Assembly (NCBI GenBank): GCA_963969395.1
Contig: OZ017795.1
Coordinates: forward strand, 13,826,001-13,890,000
Direction: 5' to 3'
Length of the DNA: 64,000 bases
Origin: Pseudoscleropodium purum
Lineage: Eukaryota > Streptophyta > Bryopsida > Hypnales > Brachytheciaceae
A model generated the notes under the pieces. The model made no database searches. It was not told the DNA's origin and worked only from the letters and a program-made list of their open reading frames with translations. Every line of letters begins with the position of its first letter. Position 1 is the stretch's first letter. Below are positions 1 to 12,638 of the stretch, in pieces. The translations under genes were made by a program, and so were the position numbers.

Positions 1-2415
<2,415 letters not shown>

Positions 2416-3900
2416 GGAGATGACATTGTATATTCAAGTACGTCCAGTCCTCCTTTGAATTTGTGCCTTCCACGAGGTCTTGCCGTGCTGCATCTGAATG
2501 GTTTGTTTTGTCGGCATTTTTTGTGTTGAGCTTGAGCATGTAATAATTAGATTCTGGAGGAAACTGTTCAAGAAGAATCTCTCCACGGGATCACTGTATG
2601 ATTCATGTAGTCCAGAATCTAATTTTCTGTTCCTATTGCAGGTGGACTTTCGTATGACTTTGCTCCTGAGCAGGTTGCCATGTAAATGGCTACTGAAGTC
2701 TGAGGCGAAGTTGTGTTGGTGAATCCTTTTGGCACGGTGACTTTTCCATGTGCCTAGATTCTTCTTTGGGGGTTGCTGGTTAGGTCAGCAGTTCACTGCT
2801 TTGTCGAGGCAGAATGTTACAGCTAGGGATCATTTTCCTCTGTGATGGACTTCGGTCAAGCGGTCTCTCTTCTCGGGAAGATTACTATGAATATGTCTTG
2901 GTAGGTAGGATGTTGCAGAAAGCGAGTCTCTAATATGGAGGCCGACGATGGACCCAGTCTCCTGACGTATTTGCAGGCCCTTGTTTTCAGGAATCTCTTC
3001 GACCTGATGGGCTCGTGCCGTGACTTTCCTTGAGTGCAAAGGGCAGTTCCGTGTGCTCGGATGTTGCGGGGTTTACTGACTTGTTTGTCTACCGTTGTTT
3101 CCTTTTGACCAGATCTTCCGCTCTACTGCTGTGTCAAATTTGTTGTTTTATCGTTTGCACGATGCAACGGTTCTTTTTATGACCCGGCCTGTATTTCTCC
3201 TGCATTTCTGCTGGGGAGGTTGTTTTCTTGTGCTGAAGGCCGGTAGCCATGCGAATGGAGCTGATTTGCGCCCGATGTGCGAGTTGTGCAGATTTTTGTC
3301 TGGAAATTTGTTTTGTAATGAGAATCTTGAGTTTGGGTGTGCTGAGTCATTCATTGACTGCACATCTGAGCGCGTTTCGATCTGGTCACTTTGGTCTGGG
3401 TACTCGACTCCCTGAAGATCATCCTATATGACGTTGGCGTGGTGTTCTTCTTTGTGGGTCTCAGGGTGATTCCTGTTTCTGCATTCGGAGTTGCAAGATC
3501 CCTTGGATGCCTGCTGGACTGTTTCAGTCGATGGGACAACCTTCGGAGTACGAGCTTTTATGCCAGACAGAAACGCTTTTAGGGGGAGACCCTACGTTTG
3601 CTACCTTCTTGAGCTAGTAATGCGTGCGTTCTACATTTCGTGGTGTCTGTGATTGTAAGAACGGTGGCAAACTGAAAGGCAGTATGGTAAGTGTTCCGTA
3701 GGTCATGATCTCGGGCTGCAGGAGTGCTCTGTGGATGAGCACGTTTTCGGATCTAGGTGTAGTCAGAGCACAATTGATTGCGGAAAATTTAAAAGTCCAG
3801 TGAGAGTTTTTTCGCCATTGGTCTCACTGTGAGATAGGACGACAGGACGGAGTAGGCCCCAGTCTTTTATATCGGCCGCTTTCTACTTTTTAGCCCCACC
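2416..3900 (+). other. CK2 alpha 3' UTR with a probable intron, then gene-free spacer
   Basis: A strong donor (CAA|GTACGT at 2438) and a pyrimidine-rich acceptor (TTCCTATTGCAG ending 2641) suggest an intron within the 3' UTR. It begins 22 bases after the stop codon, closer than the roughly 50-base limit usually linked to nonsense-mediated decay, so it need not destabilise the mRNA. The rest has the same base composition as the CK2 introns. I see no second gene; short open frames here lack any recognisable motif. The transcript end cannot be placed. Confidence 0.45.
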
Positions 3901-3997
3901 TGTTTCCTCAATGCATATACCCGTTGCAAATATGAATTTCAAATTTATCTTGGAATGCTGTAGGGATTCAATTTTCTTCAGACATTATACCAAAGCA

Positions 3998-4530
3998 TCA
4001 GGGTCTTTCAAATGCACAAGTAGAGCTAACTTTTCTTGCAGTGAGTTGGGCAAGTAGACTCGTGTCCATGGATCGATTTTTATGGATTGTCAAAAGGCAA
4101 GAGTGCTTGTCTGTTGAAGTGATATTAACAGCAGTCCTCGACAACTTCAAAATTCCGATTGGGATGACTTTTATGAAATAGTTCATCTTGCATAAACCAC
4201 GCACGGTTGTATTAACAGCATGCTGAGCTAAGCCATCTATGTTTGGGTAATTTAGAGAAGTTGAGCAATAACGTATTAGGACACTAGTGCCGATATCTTT
4301 AAACGAACCAAGAGATTTTTGCCCTCGATTTGTTGACACTTTACCAAGTGCTCCTAAATATGCCAAAACATGAGTAAAAGAAGAAGCCATAGTCACCAAC
4401 TTTAAAGAATTTTGTATGAGAGCAGCAAATTCGATTTACTTGCGGAAATGTTCTAATATCACCAACAAATATTTTAACTCCATATGGGATGACATCAAGC
4501 AAGGTGAAAATATTCTGCATAGCTAGGTGC
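3998..4530 (-). pseudogene. Frameshifted coding remnant, unknown family
   Basis: Two overlapping minus-strand frames join well if one base is gained or lost near 4428. The upstream frame (to 4530) gives LLDVIPYGVKIFVGDIRTF, then the frame shifts to FAALIQNSLKLVTMASSF followed by THVLAYLGALGKVSTNRG. The peptide is amphipathic and looks like a real helical domain more than random translation, and random AT-rich frames are seldom this balanced. I do not recognise the family. It lies alone in AT-rich DNA with no upstream ATG exon I can assign, and ends at a stop at 3998. It is most likely a gene fragment. Confidence 0.35.
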
Positions 4531-4879
4531 AAAGTACACTAGTCATTTGAGCTTAGAGTTTTTTAAGCTTAGAATTTCTTCATGTATTTTAACAGTAGTA
4601 ATGACATAGTAGATTACCATCTTGTTTGGAAAAAGAAAAGATTACAAATTAATCTATTTTAGTCCCATGCAAGGACATAGGGAGGGATACCAAGTCTATA
4701 TACACTATAAGAAAATCATGTTTTTTTTAACAAGTGCTAAGATGTGTCTAGATGTTTTCTGAAACTTGAAGCATGTTTACTTGGGATGTCTAGAAAAATC
4801 CATCAAGATTGACATGGAAAAAACACAAGGATATTTGAAAAAATATACCATGTTTTAAGAGAAACATTACAACAAACAT

Positions 4880-5770
4880 AGTTAAAAAAAGTGGCCAAAA
4901 TGTGCCTTGTGGCAGCCACATAAGCGCCACGCAAGTAAGTAATGCCACATAGGATTTTTTTCACTTGACCGAAAGATGAGGTGGTAATTGACATCATGTT
5001 TTTGGAAAATTTTCACACTATTTTTAGTGACATCAACTTAGACGTCCATAAGAATTTGAATACTATTTTTAATAACATCCATTTTGACCTCCAAACATTT
5101 CTTCAAACATCAATTTTGATGTTAGCTTAGACAAATGCCATATACAATACATTATATATCATACATAATACACCATACAAAATAAATTATATATTGTAAA
5201 CCATAGAACAAGCACAATATACCATATATTATACACCATGCATAGTATACCATACATTATACACAATATTGACAATAACATTGAATGTCTTAAAAAGTCT
5301 TATTATAAGTATTTTGATATGAGAAAGCAAATTCTTTATTCAAGAAGGATGGTAGGAAGGAAGACAAACCATATGGGACATCTAAAGCATAATTTTTGAA
5401 TATTAAAAACAAAATTTCAGATTTAAATGATATGATGAACATGATGTTCTCTCATGAAAGACATCCGTATATTATAGAGGACATCTTAGTTGGTATCGTG
5501 GAAAACATCTCGACATCATAGAGGACATTGCTATTGACATCACAAAAAACATTTACATGAAACAGAGGACATTTTAGCTAACATCTACTATAATAATGTT
5601 AGAATTCTAAAATGGCATTAAAGCATGTTGACTTGGCATGCCACTTCATACTCTTTGCACACCATATTACTCAAATGCCAATGCAAGTGACCTATTTTGA
5701 AAAAAAAAAAAATGCTATGTGGTTTGCTTTCACCTATTTTTTCACATGTGGTCACTGTTTTACCTTAGCC
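4880..5770. repeat. Foldback (long inverted repeat) element
   Basis: The left arm (about 4888-4970) and the reverse complement of the right arm (about 5685-5765) share CCACATAG followed by a T-run and then CACTTG, and in both arms a GCAA stretch precedes CCACATAG. The arms are about 75 bp and degenerate. The interior repeats the words GACATC and GAGGACAT many times (5029-5575). The architecture recalls a foldback or Mutator-like non-autonomous element. I found no convincing target-site duplication. Confidence 0.4.
5145..5270. repeat. Degenerate AT-rich minisatellite
   Basis: Imperfect copies of an 11-13 bp word resembling ATACACCATACA run through this stretch, inside the foldback element. 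Units differ by substitutions and small indels, suggesting an old array. Confidence 0.5.
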
Positions 5771-7151
5771 CCCAAGAATTTCTAAAAATTTACTTGCAAT
5801 CAAATCTGAAGCCCTTCCTAATGTGTACAAGTCATTTGTAGTCTTTCTATCATTCCTCTTGTCTCAAATCAAATCCAAAATGTTGGTCCCAACAAAAACT
5901 ATAAGCTCTAAAAATTCTCTCAATTTATTTAAATGTATTATACATCTTGTGAAATCAAATATCTATTGTGACTTTTCCTGCAAGATGTATTTCACATCAC
6001 ACTAATCTAAAAGAGCAATCAACAATAGAAAATGAAGATTTGAAGTGGATACCCTTACACAAAATGTTGAATTGAAAAATCACAATCATTCATCATCAAA
6101 ATCAAATGTTGAAGGTTGAAGTTGCACTTAAAAGAGACATCACTCTTAAAAATAAATAATTAAAATAATAAGTACTTTAAGATTTCTTTTACTTTAAAGT
6201 TTTGTCAATACCAAAATGTAGTGCCTTTACATTTTGGATTTACATGTCATAGACGTAATAGCAAAAGGTAAATATCTGTTCTTACAATATTATTATTTTA
6301 CGTACATTTAAAAAATATTTTTTTATTAATAAAATAATGAAATATTGAAATTGGATAGAATTTTAATTTATGGGAGAAGTTTGCCTCATAGAATTTCAAA
6401 ATGATAACAAAATTATTCCTAAACATGCAAAGAAGAATTTGTGCTAGAAATATTTAACAAGTCTATGATATAAAAAATGCAATGTCTTCTACTCTATTTG
6501 CAAATCAATTCTTTTAAAGTCTTCAATGAAAAATGAAATAAGTGCAATATACAATAGAAGTGAGTGCAAAATCATTGTTTTGTTTCCAATTTTCTTTGTT
6601 GTTTGGAAGAAGATATAAACAATAATTACACTAAAAAAATATCCCAAAAAATTCTCAGAAAATAGCTAAGCTTCCAACTTCTTTACATTATCAAATTGTT
6701 GCACTTTGGTGCATGTGTAAAGAACACAATTTTTATTTATCAAACATGCAAATGGTTCAAAATGAGCATCTTTGAATGTGAGACATAGGTTTCCTTCTTA
6801 AAAAGTTATAAGTCTTAAGACTTCTTTTTCTAAAGTAATATTTAGTATATTATTTCCTTGCATTTTCCATCACTATTTTTTTGTATATAACTTTTACGAT
6901 TGGATTATTCTAAACCTGCATTTTTACACATGTATTCTATCTTCTAAAGGATTTATAGTAAAAATATTAAAAAGAAAAAAAAGAAATTCTAGAAGTCATT
7001 GCATTCTAATAATAATCCCATTTTCAACCAAGAATATTAAGTGTTACTTGCAAGTGTCTTTCAACCCCAAAGTCATAGTGCTTAAAGCAAAGAAAACAAA
7101 TTCTTTCCATAATGCAAAAATATGTATTCTAAATAGCAATTATTACAATTT

Positions 7152-7156
<5 letters not shown>
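5771..7156. other. AT-rich intergenic DNA
   Basis: No gene, RNA or bounded repeat is visible. Open frames are short and of poly-Lys, Phe or Ile composition expected from AT-rich noise. Confidence 0.6.

Positions 7157-7204
<48 letters not shown>
7157..7204. repeat. (AT)24 microsatellite
   Basis: Uninterrupted AT dinucleotides over 48 bases. Long perfect AT tracts can extrude cruciforms and are polymorphic. Confidence 0.97.
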
Positions 7205-7206
<2 letters not shown>

Positions 7207-7379
7207 CACTCTATGAATTATAGAACATAATGTAAAACAACTTCTCTGAAAATTTCAAGGCCAATATTTTGAATCATTTGCATATCCCAAATTTTTAAAA
7301 ATTGATATTATACCTAGAGTTCCACGGTCAATTTTTTGTCAAAAATTGCTCAATATTGAAAGTTCGGCTACTTTCATCC

Positions 7380-7560
7380 AAGAAAATTTTAAAAAAATTT
7401 TTTAATACTCAAACCATAAAATCTTGCACTTCATTTGTCTCAAATCATGGGATTGAAATTTCATGACTATATAGATTAAAAGATATTAACATTCAAAGTT
7501 AGAAAGCAAAGACTGTTTGAATAAATTTTTTTTAAAATTTAAGTTTTTAGAGTTTTTTTA
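7380..7560 (+). repeat. R1 family fragment, interior only
   Basis: From about 7400 (ATCTTGCACTTCATTTGTCTC) the sequence parallels 53960-54060 in the R1 copy at 53851-54755, including the run through CATATAGATTGGAAGATATT-like sequence and CATTCAAAGTT. No TTAA terminus was found on either side, so this is a truncated copy. The 7560-8334 stretch after it holds no gene I can support. Confidence 0.5.
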
Positions 7561-8334
7561 ATATTTTAATTTAACTTATAGTTGAAAAAAAACTATTAAC
7601 ACAAATAAGTTTTTTCCAAGATTCTTTAGTGAATAGTGAATGAAATGAGAATTCCTTTTAGAGTTATTCCTTAAGAATTACACAAAATTTTAAATTTTAT
7701 TGAGTGACAAATTACTAACTAAATTATGACTCTACATTTTTACAAATCTTGAACTTAACTCCAAAAATCTCACAAAAAAGTGAAAATTTCTAAAATATTT
7801 ATATATTATTTTTTCATTTTGGGGATTTTTTTCAATTGAATTATAAGAAATATAAAAATTTAGTCAAACATCAATCAATAATATTTCATTCATTAAAATT
7901 TGAAATTTTGAAGAATCCTAACTTGAAAAGTCTAAATAGAATTCTCATTCTACATATTAAAAAGCCTTGAAAAAAATTTACTTCTATACAAAGTTTTTTC
8001 TTGTTTTTCTCCACTTGATTGTTCTTGCTTTTCTCCACTCATTTCTTCTTTCTTTTTTTGTACTAACTTGTATTCATTATTCTTCCATCTCAAATTAGAG
8101 CATTTAAGCTATAAATTTTTTCATAATGTGAAATATGTGAGACATGACTTTTCTAATACAAAAGGTTGTTTACATATGCGAAAGGTTGCTTTTACAATGT
8201 GAAAAAGCTTCTTTTATAATTTGAAAAGATTCCTTTATACCATACCGGTTTGTTAGGATCAGTAAAAAAATTAGTCTTTCAAAATCCTAAAATAAAATAA
8301 AATGAATAAGAGAAATTGTCAAATGCACTAGAAA

Positions 8335-8640
8335 TTAATCTTTGACATCCCATTGTTCTTTTGAGTAGAAAAATGGACAAGTTCCTATGACCTCAATTTT
8401 TGGTGAATTTTTTTAAAACTTTATCATAATATACAAAAACCAATTAGTTTTATGGGAATATAATTTTTATTTCAATTGGTGCCTGGTAGCAAAGTTATAC
8501 CACAAAAGCATAGAACTAAACTTATCAGGTAGCCCCCAAAAAATAAATGAAACTCAAAATAGAAGTTTTAGAATTTTTTTTCTAAAATATTATTTTTTGG
8601 TGTATATGTAAAGCTTTGAGTCATTCTATTTGAACTAGTC
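8335..8640 (-). repeat. R1 family copy, inverted, truncated
   Basis: TTAA at 8335 is followed by TTTGACATCCCATTG and CCTATGACCTCAATTTTT, which reverse-complement to the right part of the R1 copy ending at 54755. The match runs to GTTATACCACAA near 8502. The opposite terminus is missing. Confidence 0.6.
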
Positions 8641-8832
8641 ATGACAAAATTATATAGTAATTTCACTCTAACAAATTGACATTGTATAAAAATAACGCCG
8701 AGCTTGTCGCCTAACCCATCTTCCCTAACTTGTTATAGTCAGTCAACTTCCAAACTGACCCTACAAGAACTTCCCCAAGTAAATAGCCTCTAAAAAGGAT
8801 TCTCTATGCTGACGTGGCAGTTCTTTGTTTTT

Positions 8833-8950
8833 GAGGACATTTTATAAAATGCGTGGATGTTTCTTGTAATGTTTCATTTAAAATTCTTGTCAAATGAAAC
8901 ATCCACTTGTAGTACATTTGACATCTACATGTTCGTCAAAACATCCTCAA
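8833..8950. repeat. Nested hairpin inverted repeats
   Basis: GTGGATGTTTC at 8853-8863 is perfectly inverted as GAAACATCCAC at 8896-8906. Inside it GTTTCATTT (8871) pairs with AAATGAAAC (8892), so the right arm has two possible partners. Outside it GAGGACAT (8833) faces ACATCCTC (about 8941). The words match those repeated in the 4880-5770 foldback, suggesting a related small element. Confidence 0.55.
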
Positions 8951-9539
8951 AATTCTTGCTCCCTAGGCAACCACCACATTCAAGAGCTCGTGTTTTGAAA
9001 AACATGCCTATCTTTTTAAAACATTCTAAAAAATATTGTTTTCTTCTAGTGATAGGATTGTTTTCAAGAATGAACTTTGTACATGAAATTCAATTGAGAT
9101 AAAGTCTCAAGAATCTGGGTGTCTAGTAGTTGAATAATATATGATTTCAAGAGCTCCCTACATAAGCTACATAGAGTAGATGAAGTACATCCAAGGATGT
9201 TGAGAAAGCAAATTTTTCTCTATTTTTTGACAATGTAGCCTAAAATGAAGATCTTTACCCATCCTAGTTTTATTGAGCTACATATAGATGAATGTCACAA
9301 TTTTTGGCACCCAAAATAGTGCCAATTTCAATGAAATGCAATCTAAGTAGCTAATGTGACTCAAGTGCTACATTGCTCTAAAATTTATGTTAAAGGTGGC
9401 ATAATTGTATGAAGGAGGGGATACCAAAGGAGAATCAAAATTGGACTTGGAATGGCCCAACTTTATGTTAGATCAACTAGAAAATGTTATGTGAAGATGG
9501 GAAATTTCATTAAAATGGAAATACTTCATGCACGATTTT
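8951..9539. other. AT-rich spacer
   Basis: No gene or bounded repeat is visible. Confidence 0.5.
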
Positions 9540-10620
9540 TCCATTCATTTCTAGGATAGGTATACATTTCAGACCGCACGGTCCAAACATGAATGTGCCA
9601 AGCTTGTGGAATACTGCCATTTTACCGACGTATCAGTTGAAGCAAATAAGCGAAAAAGGTTTTAGAGACTCTGTCTGTGAAGATCTTCTTGAGTTATGTT
9701 GACACAGGTTTGGGGTGTGATATTTACTATCAATATCCGCTCAATTTTCGAGTGCTGCACAAGTTATACTGAGTTCTACAAATTTCAGTGTCCCCATTCA
9801 AGGCTCTCTTATGCTAGTGAACGAATTCCAGGAAGTTTGTGGTATGAAAAACTGGCTCTGAGGGTGAATTTCAGTGGAAATATGTGCAGTGCGTACCATT
9901 ATTGTGACCTGTGAGAGGGGAGATAATGTCTAGGTGTACAGCAAATGACCCTTGCAAAATAATTCTGAAATATCCTAGTCACGAATTGAACGCACACACT
10001 CAGCTTGGACCATGATAAACCCAAATGGATTCGAACCCAAATTGCAGACATTCATTAAGGAACATGAAACCTGAAAGAACTCAAATTCGATTCCAGAAAC
10101 AGTGTGCAGAGTCACCAATCTTGCTAAACATCTGACAAATTGTCGGTAGGGCACTTTATACCAATCAACAAATTGCAAACGGCTTATCAATGTTTCATGA
10201 GCCTGGTATTCCGTGAAAAGTTCGGAACTGGAAGTCAAAGTTGGAAACGCCCGGCTGATCCAAAATCGTGTAGCTTGTATCGCAAATACGTGATGGAAAT
10301 GGAAGGTTAAGGTTTAGGGTTGACCGTAACACTAGCTACCATGATCGAGCCGATTGATCGATGTTGCAGGAGACACAGTTGCTCGCAGATATCCAAGACA
10401 GCTCTAATTCAAATTGCCAATGCAGAATTCTGGATCTGAACTCAGGAGTGAGAAGTCACAGTGATGCAATGGCAAGAACCCAGACCAATGGCCCTTCTTC
10501 ACTCTACTTACGCGCTACGAAACAATCTGACGTAGAAGAGATAGGAGTACGTGCAACCGCTGCAGCGACAATAAGAAACATTGAGTTTCTTTACGAGTTT
10601 GCTAGAACTTTTTTCTAGCC
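9540..10620. other. GC-richer unique segment with possible exon
   Basis: This segment is less AT-rich than its flanks and shows no homology to the other repeats here. On the + strand an open frame from 10361 to 10618 (85 codons) starts just before a GTTGCAG acceptor-like site and is rich in Gln, Ser and Arg. On the - strand 9975-10238 is also open. Neither contains a motif I recognise. A telo-box-like TTTAGGGTT occurs at about 10312. It could be the 5' region of a lost gene or a captured fragment. Confidence 0.3.
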
Positions 10621-11440
10621 TTGAAATGCCGCAAAGGACATTATAGGTTTCATTTTCCCATAACTATACCTTCAAGATACAAAAGAAGATCATCAACAAA
10701 GGAAAAAATCTGAAAATATCTTCTGTAAGAAGTTAGAAAATTGTAGCAATGTCACTTACTTGAGGATCTTTTTTGATAAAGGCATTTCCAAATTGTATCA
10801 AATTGTATGAGAACCAAACAATGTGTCCTTCAAACTTGCATTCTTGGTTGTATGTGCTCATGCAAAAAAATGTGATAGTTCAATTCTCTTCCAAGCGACA
10901 AAAACAAGGACAATTTTTAATCCTCCAATAAAAATGAAATAATTGTATCATATATGTACAATAACTCCACTTCAAGAAACAACTATGTTGAATCGTAACA
11001 ACTTAACCTAAAAAGAAAAGACACTTCTCTATTCACCCTTACTACTAGTATTGGTCGTTGCCAATAGGGAGTATATATGATTACACAAGGAAATAGTACA
11101 CAACCTAAAATGCCTCTCCATCCATACATTGTAAGAAGACTAACAAAAGAAAAGCTTAGGATGGTACTAACTACCTTGTATCTTGTATAGCTCATCCATG
11201 CTCGTTGAAACCTACAAATCCTTTCACCAAAAGATTGATATAGAATATTATCACAACCTTTGGTGATGTACAACCCATATTGCAAACCCAACAAAATGGG
11301 TTCATAAGTAATCAATGCCAACACATAGATGCATGTGTTCCCTATCATGCAAACAAAAAAAAAATGGCTTGAATCACATAATCCAAACTCACATGAGTAT
11401 GTACTAAACATGTCATCATAAACTCTTGTTCCATTTTAGT
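10621..11440. other. AT-rich spacer with a hydrophobic minus-strand frame
   Basis: A minus-strand frame at 10983-11411 (142 codons) has two long hydrophobic stretches, but T-rich DNA produces these easily and no family motif is visible. I do not call it a gene. Confidence 0.4.
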
Positions 11441-11455
11441 TGCTGCATGTTCGTA

Positions 11456-11851
11456 CTACGAAAACCACATGACAAGATCATGGAAAAATAATAGCTTCTT
11501 GGTCCATGATGTTCCAACTTCAAATTCTTCTATGAGTTGTACCTTTCTGAAATCTTGACATACTTTAATGGCAATGGTCACTAGCATTCCTTGCAAACTT
11601 TCTTTCTGACGTACAATTTCTCGTGCACCCGCAACCGTATCCAATTGCTCATCCAAAATTAGGTTGAGAAATGTCAAATAGCCAAAACCAGCTCCATGCA
11701 CTTGGTGTTTCAACAAGGAAGAAAGCCTAGTCCTTTCACCGAATTCTTGAACATTGCATGTCAATGGGCTTTCAAGAAATGAGTCAACCTCAAACTTTGA
11801 TGCATATTCCTCGGCAGTGGCAATAAACTTGGATGCCCAATAGTATAGCAT
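11456..11851 (-). CDS. Uncharacterised 131-residue open frame
   Basis: The frame opens at ATG 11851 directly after an in-frame stop and ends at 11456. The product begins MLYYWASKFIATAEEY, is helical in pattern with heptad-like spacing of Leu and Ile, and contains the charged segment GAREIVRQKESLQGMLVTIA. Residue use (balanced Glu, Lys, Gln, Val) differs from the noise frames around it, which argues for past or present coding. It lies 45 bases downstream of the broken kinase on the same strand and may be a later exon of the same transcript. No family is recognised. Confidence 0.35.
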   Translation of the reverse strand: MLYYWASKFIATAEEYASKFEVDSFLESPLTCNVQEFGERTRLSSLLKHQVHGAGFGYLTFLNLILDEQLDTVAGAREIVRQKESLQGMLVTIAIKVCQDFRKVQLIEEFEVGTSWTKKLLFFHDLVMWFS

Positions 11852-11895
11852 GAATTCACTTTAGAAGCTTTTGGAACCACTTTCATGAAGTATTA

Positions 11896-12340
11896 TTAAA
11901 TTTCGATCGACTCATAAATGAGTGATTCAAATGATAATGATTCCGTGCTTACCAAACCATTATTAGAACTCTTGATATCACCAATCAAAATGGCATCATC
12001 ATGTTGTTCAAGGATTCCGATAATGTCAGTCCAAGTGGGTCGAGAATGTGGATTTGGATGCTAGTATTTTAGTATCAAGTCTCTCCAATACTGTGGAACA
12101 TAATCTGGAAGCTTTGGCCTTTTGCCATTCAACACTACACTATAATTTAAAAGTGGATGGCCATGGAATGGAATCATCCTAGTTAGAACTTCATAGCACA
12201 CCATTTGAAAACTATAAACATTTGCTAGAAACCATTGTTCTTTTGTGAGGGGAATCCTTGTGATCAAAGATTGGAGAACTTCAGGAGCTTGGAAAAGTGC
12301 AGTGCCCACCACACCTTGACTACACTCTTTGTTATCTTGA
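11896..12340 (-). pseudogene. Protein kinase C-lobe fragment (TKL-like), stop-interrupted
   Basis: The minus strand encodes kinase subdomains VIII to XI: GVVGTALFQAPEV (the APE motif), NVYSFQMVCYEVLTRMIPF (subdomain IX, with Asn in place of the usual Asp), GHPLLNYSVVLNGKRPKLP, and YWRDLILKY followed by HPNPHSRPTW with the conserved subdomain XI Arg. A TAG at 12061-12063 stands where this family normally has Trp, as in LI..CW. The frame then continues cleanly to a natural-looking stop at 11896. The ATP-binding lobe, HRD loop and DFG are not found upstream. The pattern resembles plant tyrosine-kinase-like (Raf/MLK-type) kinases. With the catalytic half missing and a premature stop, it cannot make an active kinase. 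Confidence 0.8.
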
Positions 12341-12638
12341 ATTGTTGCGTTTGTATTTTTTGAGTTGGAGAAGTTGCGGCAATTTTTCAATGTCATCTTT
12401 TTTCTCCATACCACCTATTGCGTTTTCACAAGAATGTTTGTTTGGAAGTGGGAAGTCCATTTGTTTTTTGGCAATCTTCTTACTTGCAATAGTTCTGTAG
12501 AAAGTTGTTGAGTGTTTTCTTCTAAGCTTTGGTTAATTGGTTCAAGTATAATATGGCATAGAAGCGGGCCTTGTTATCTTTGGTGTGGAATGGTCTAGAA
12601 GTATTTTTACCCCCCTCCCTTTCCATCCCTACAACTAG

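Noticed and set aside
7048..7230. Open frame across the AT microsatellite
   Set aside because: The Tyr-Ile run is produced by the (AT)24 tract.
10025..10060. Perfect tRNA B-box-like GGGTTCGAATCC on the minus strand
   Set aside because: No A-box at the right distance and the flanks do not form a T-stem or acceptor stem, so it is neither a tRNA nor a supported SINE.
10983..11411. Hydrophobic 142-codon minus-strand frame as a membrane protein
   Set aside because: T-rich DNA readily gives Phe/Leu/Ile-rich frames; no motif, no splice context and no gene-like composition.
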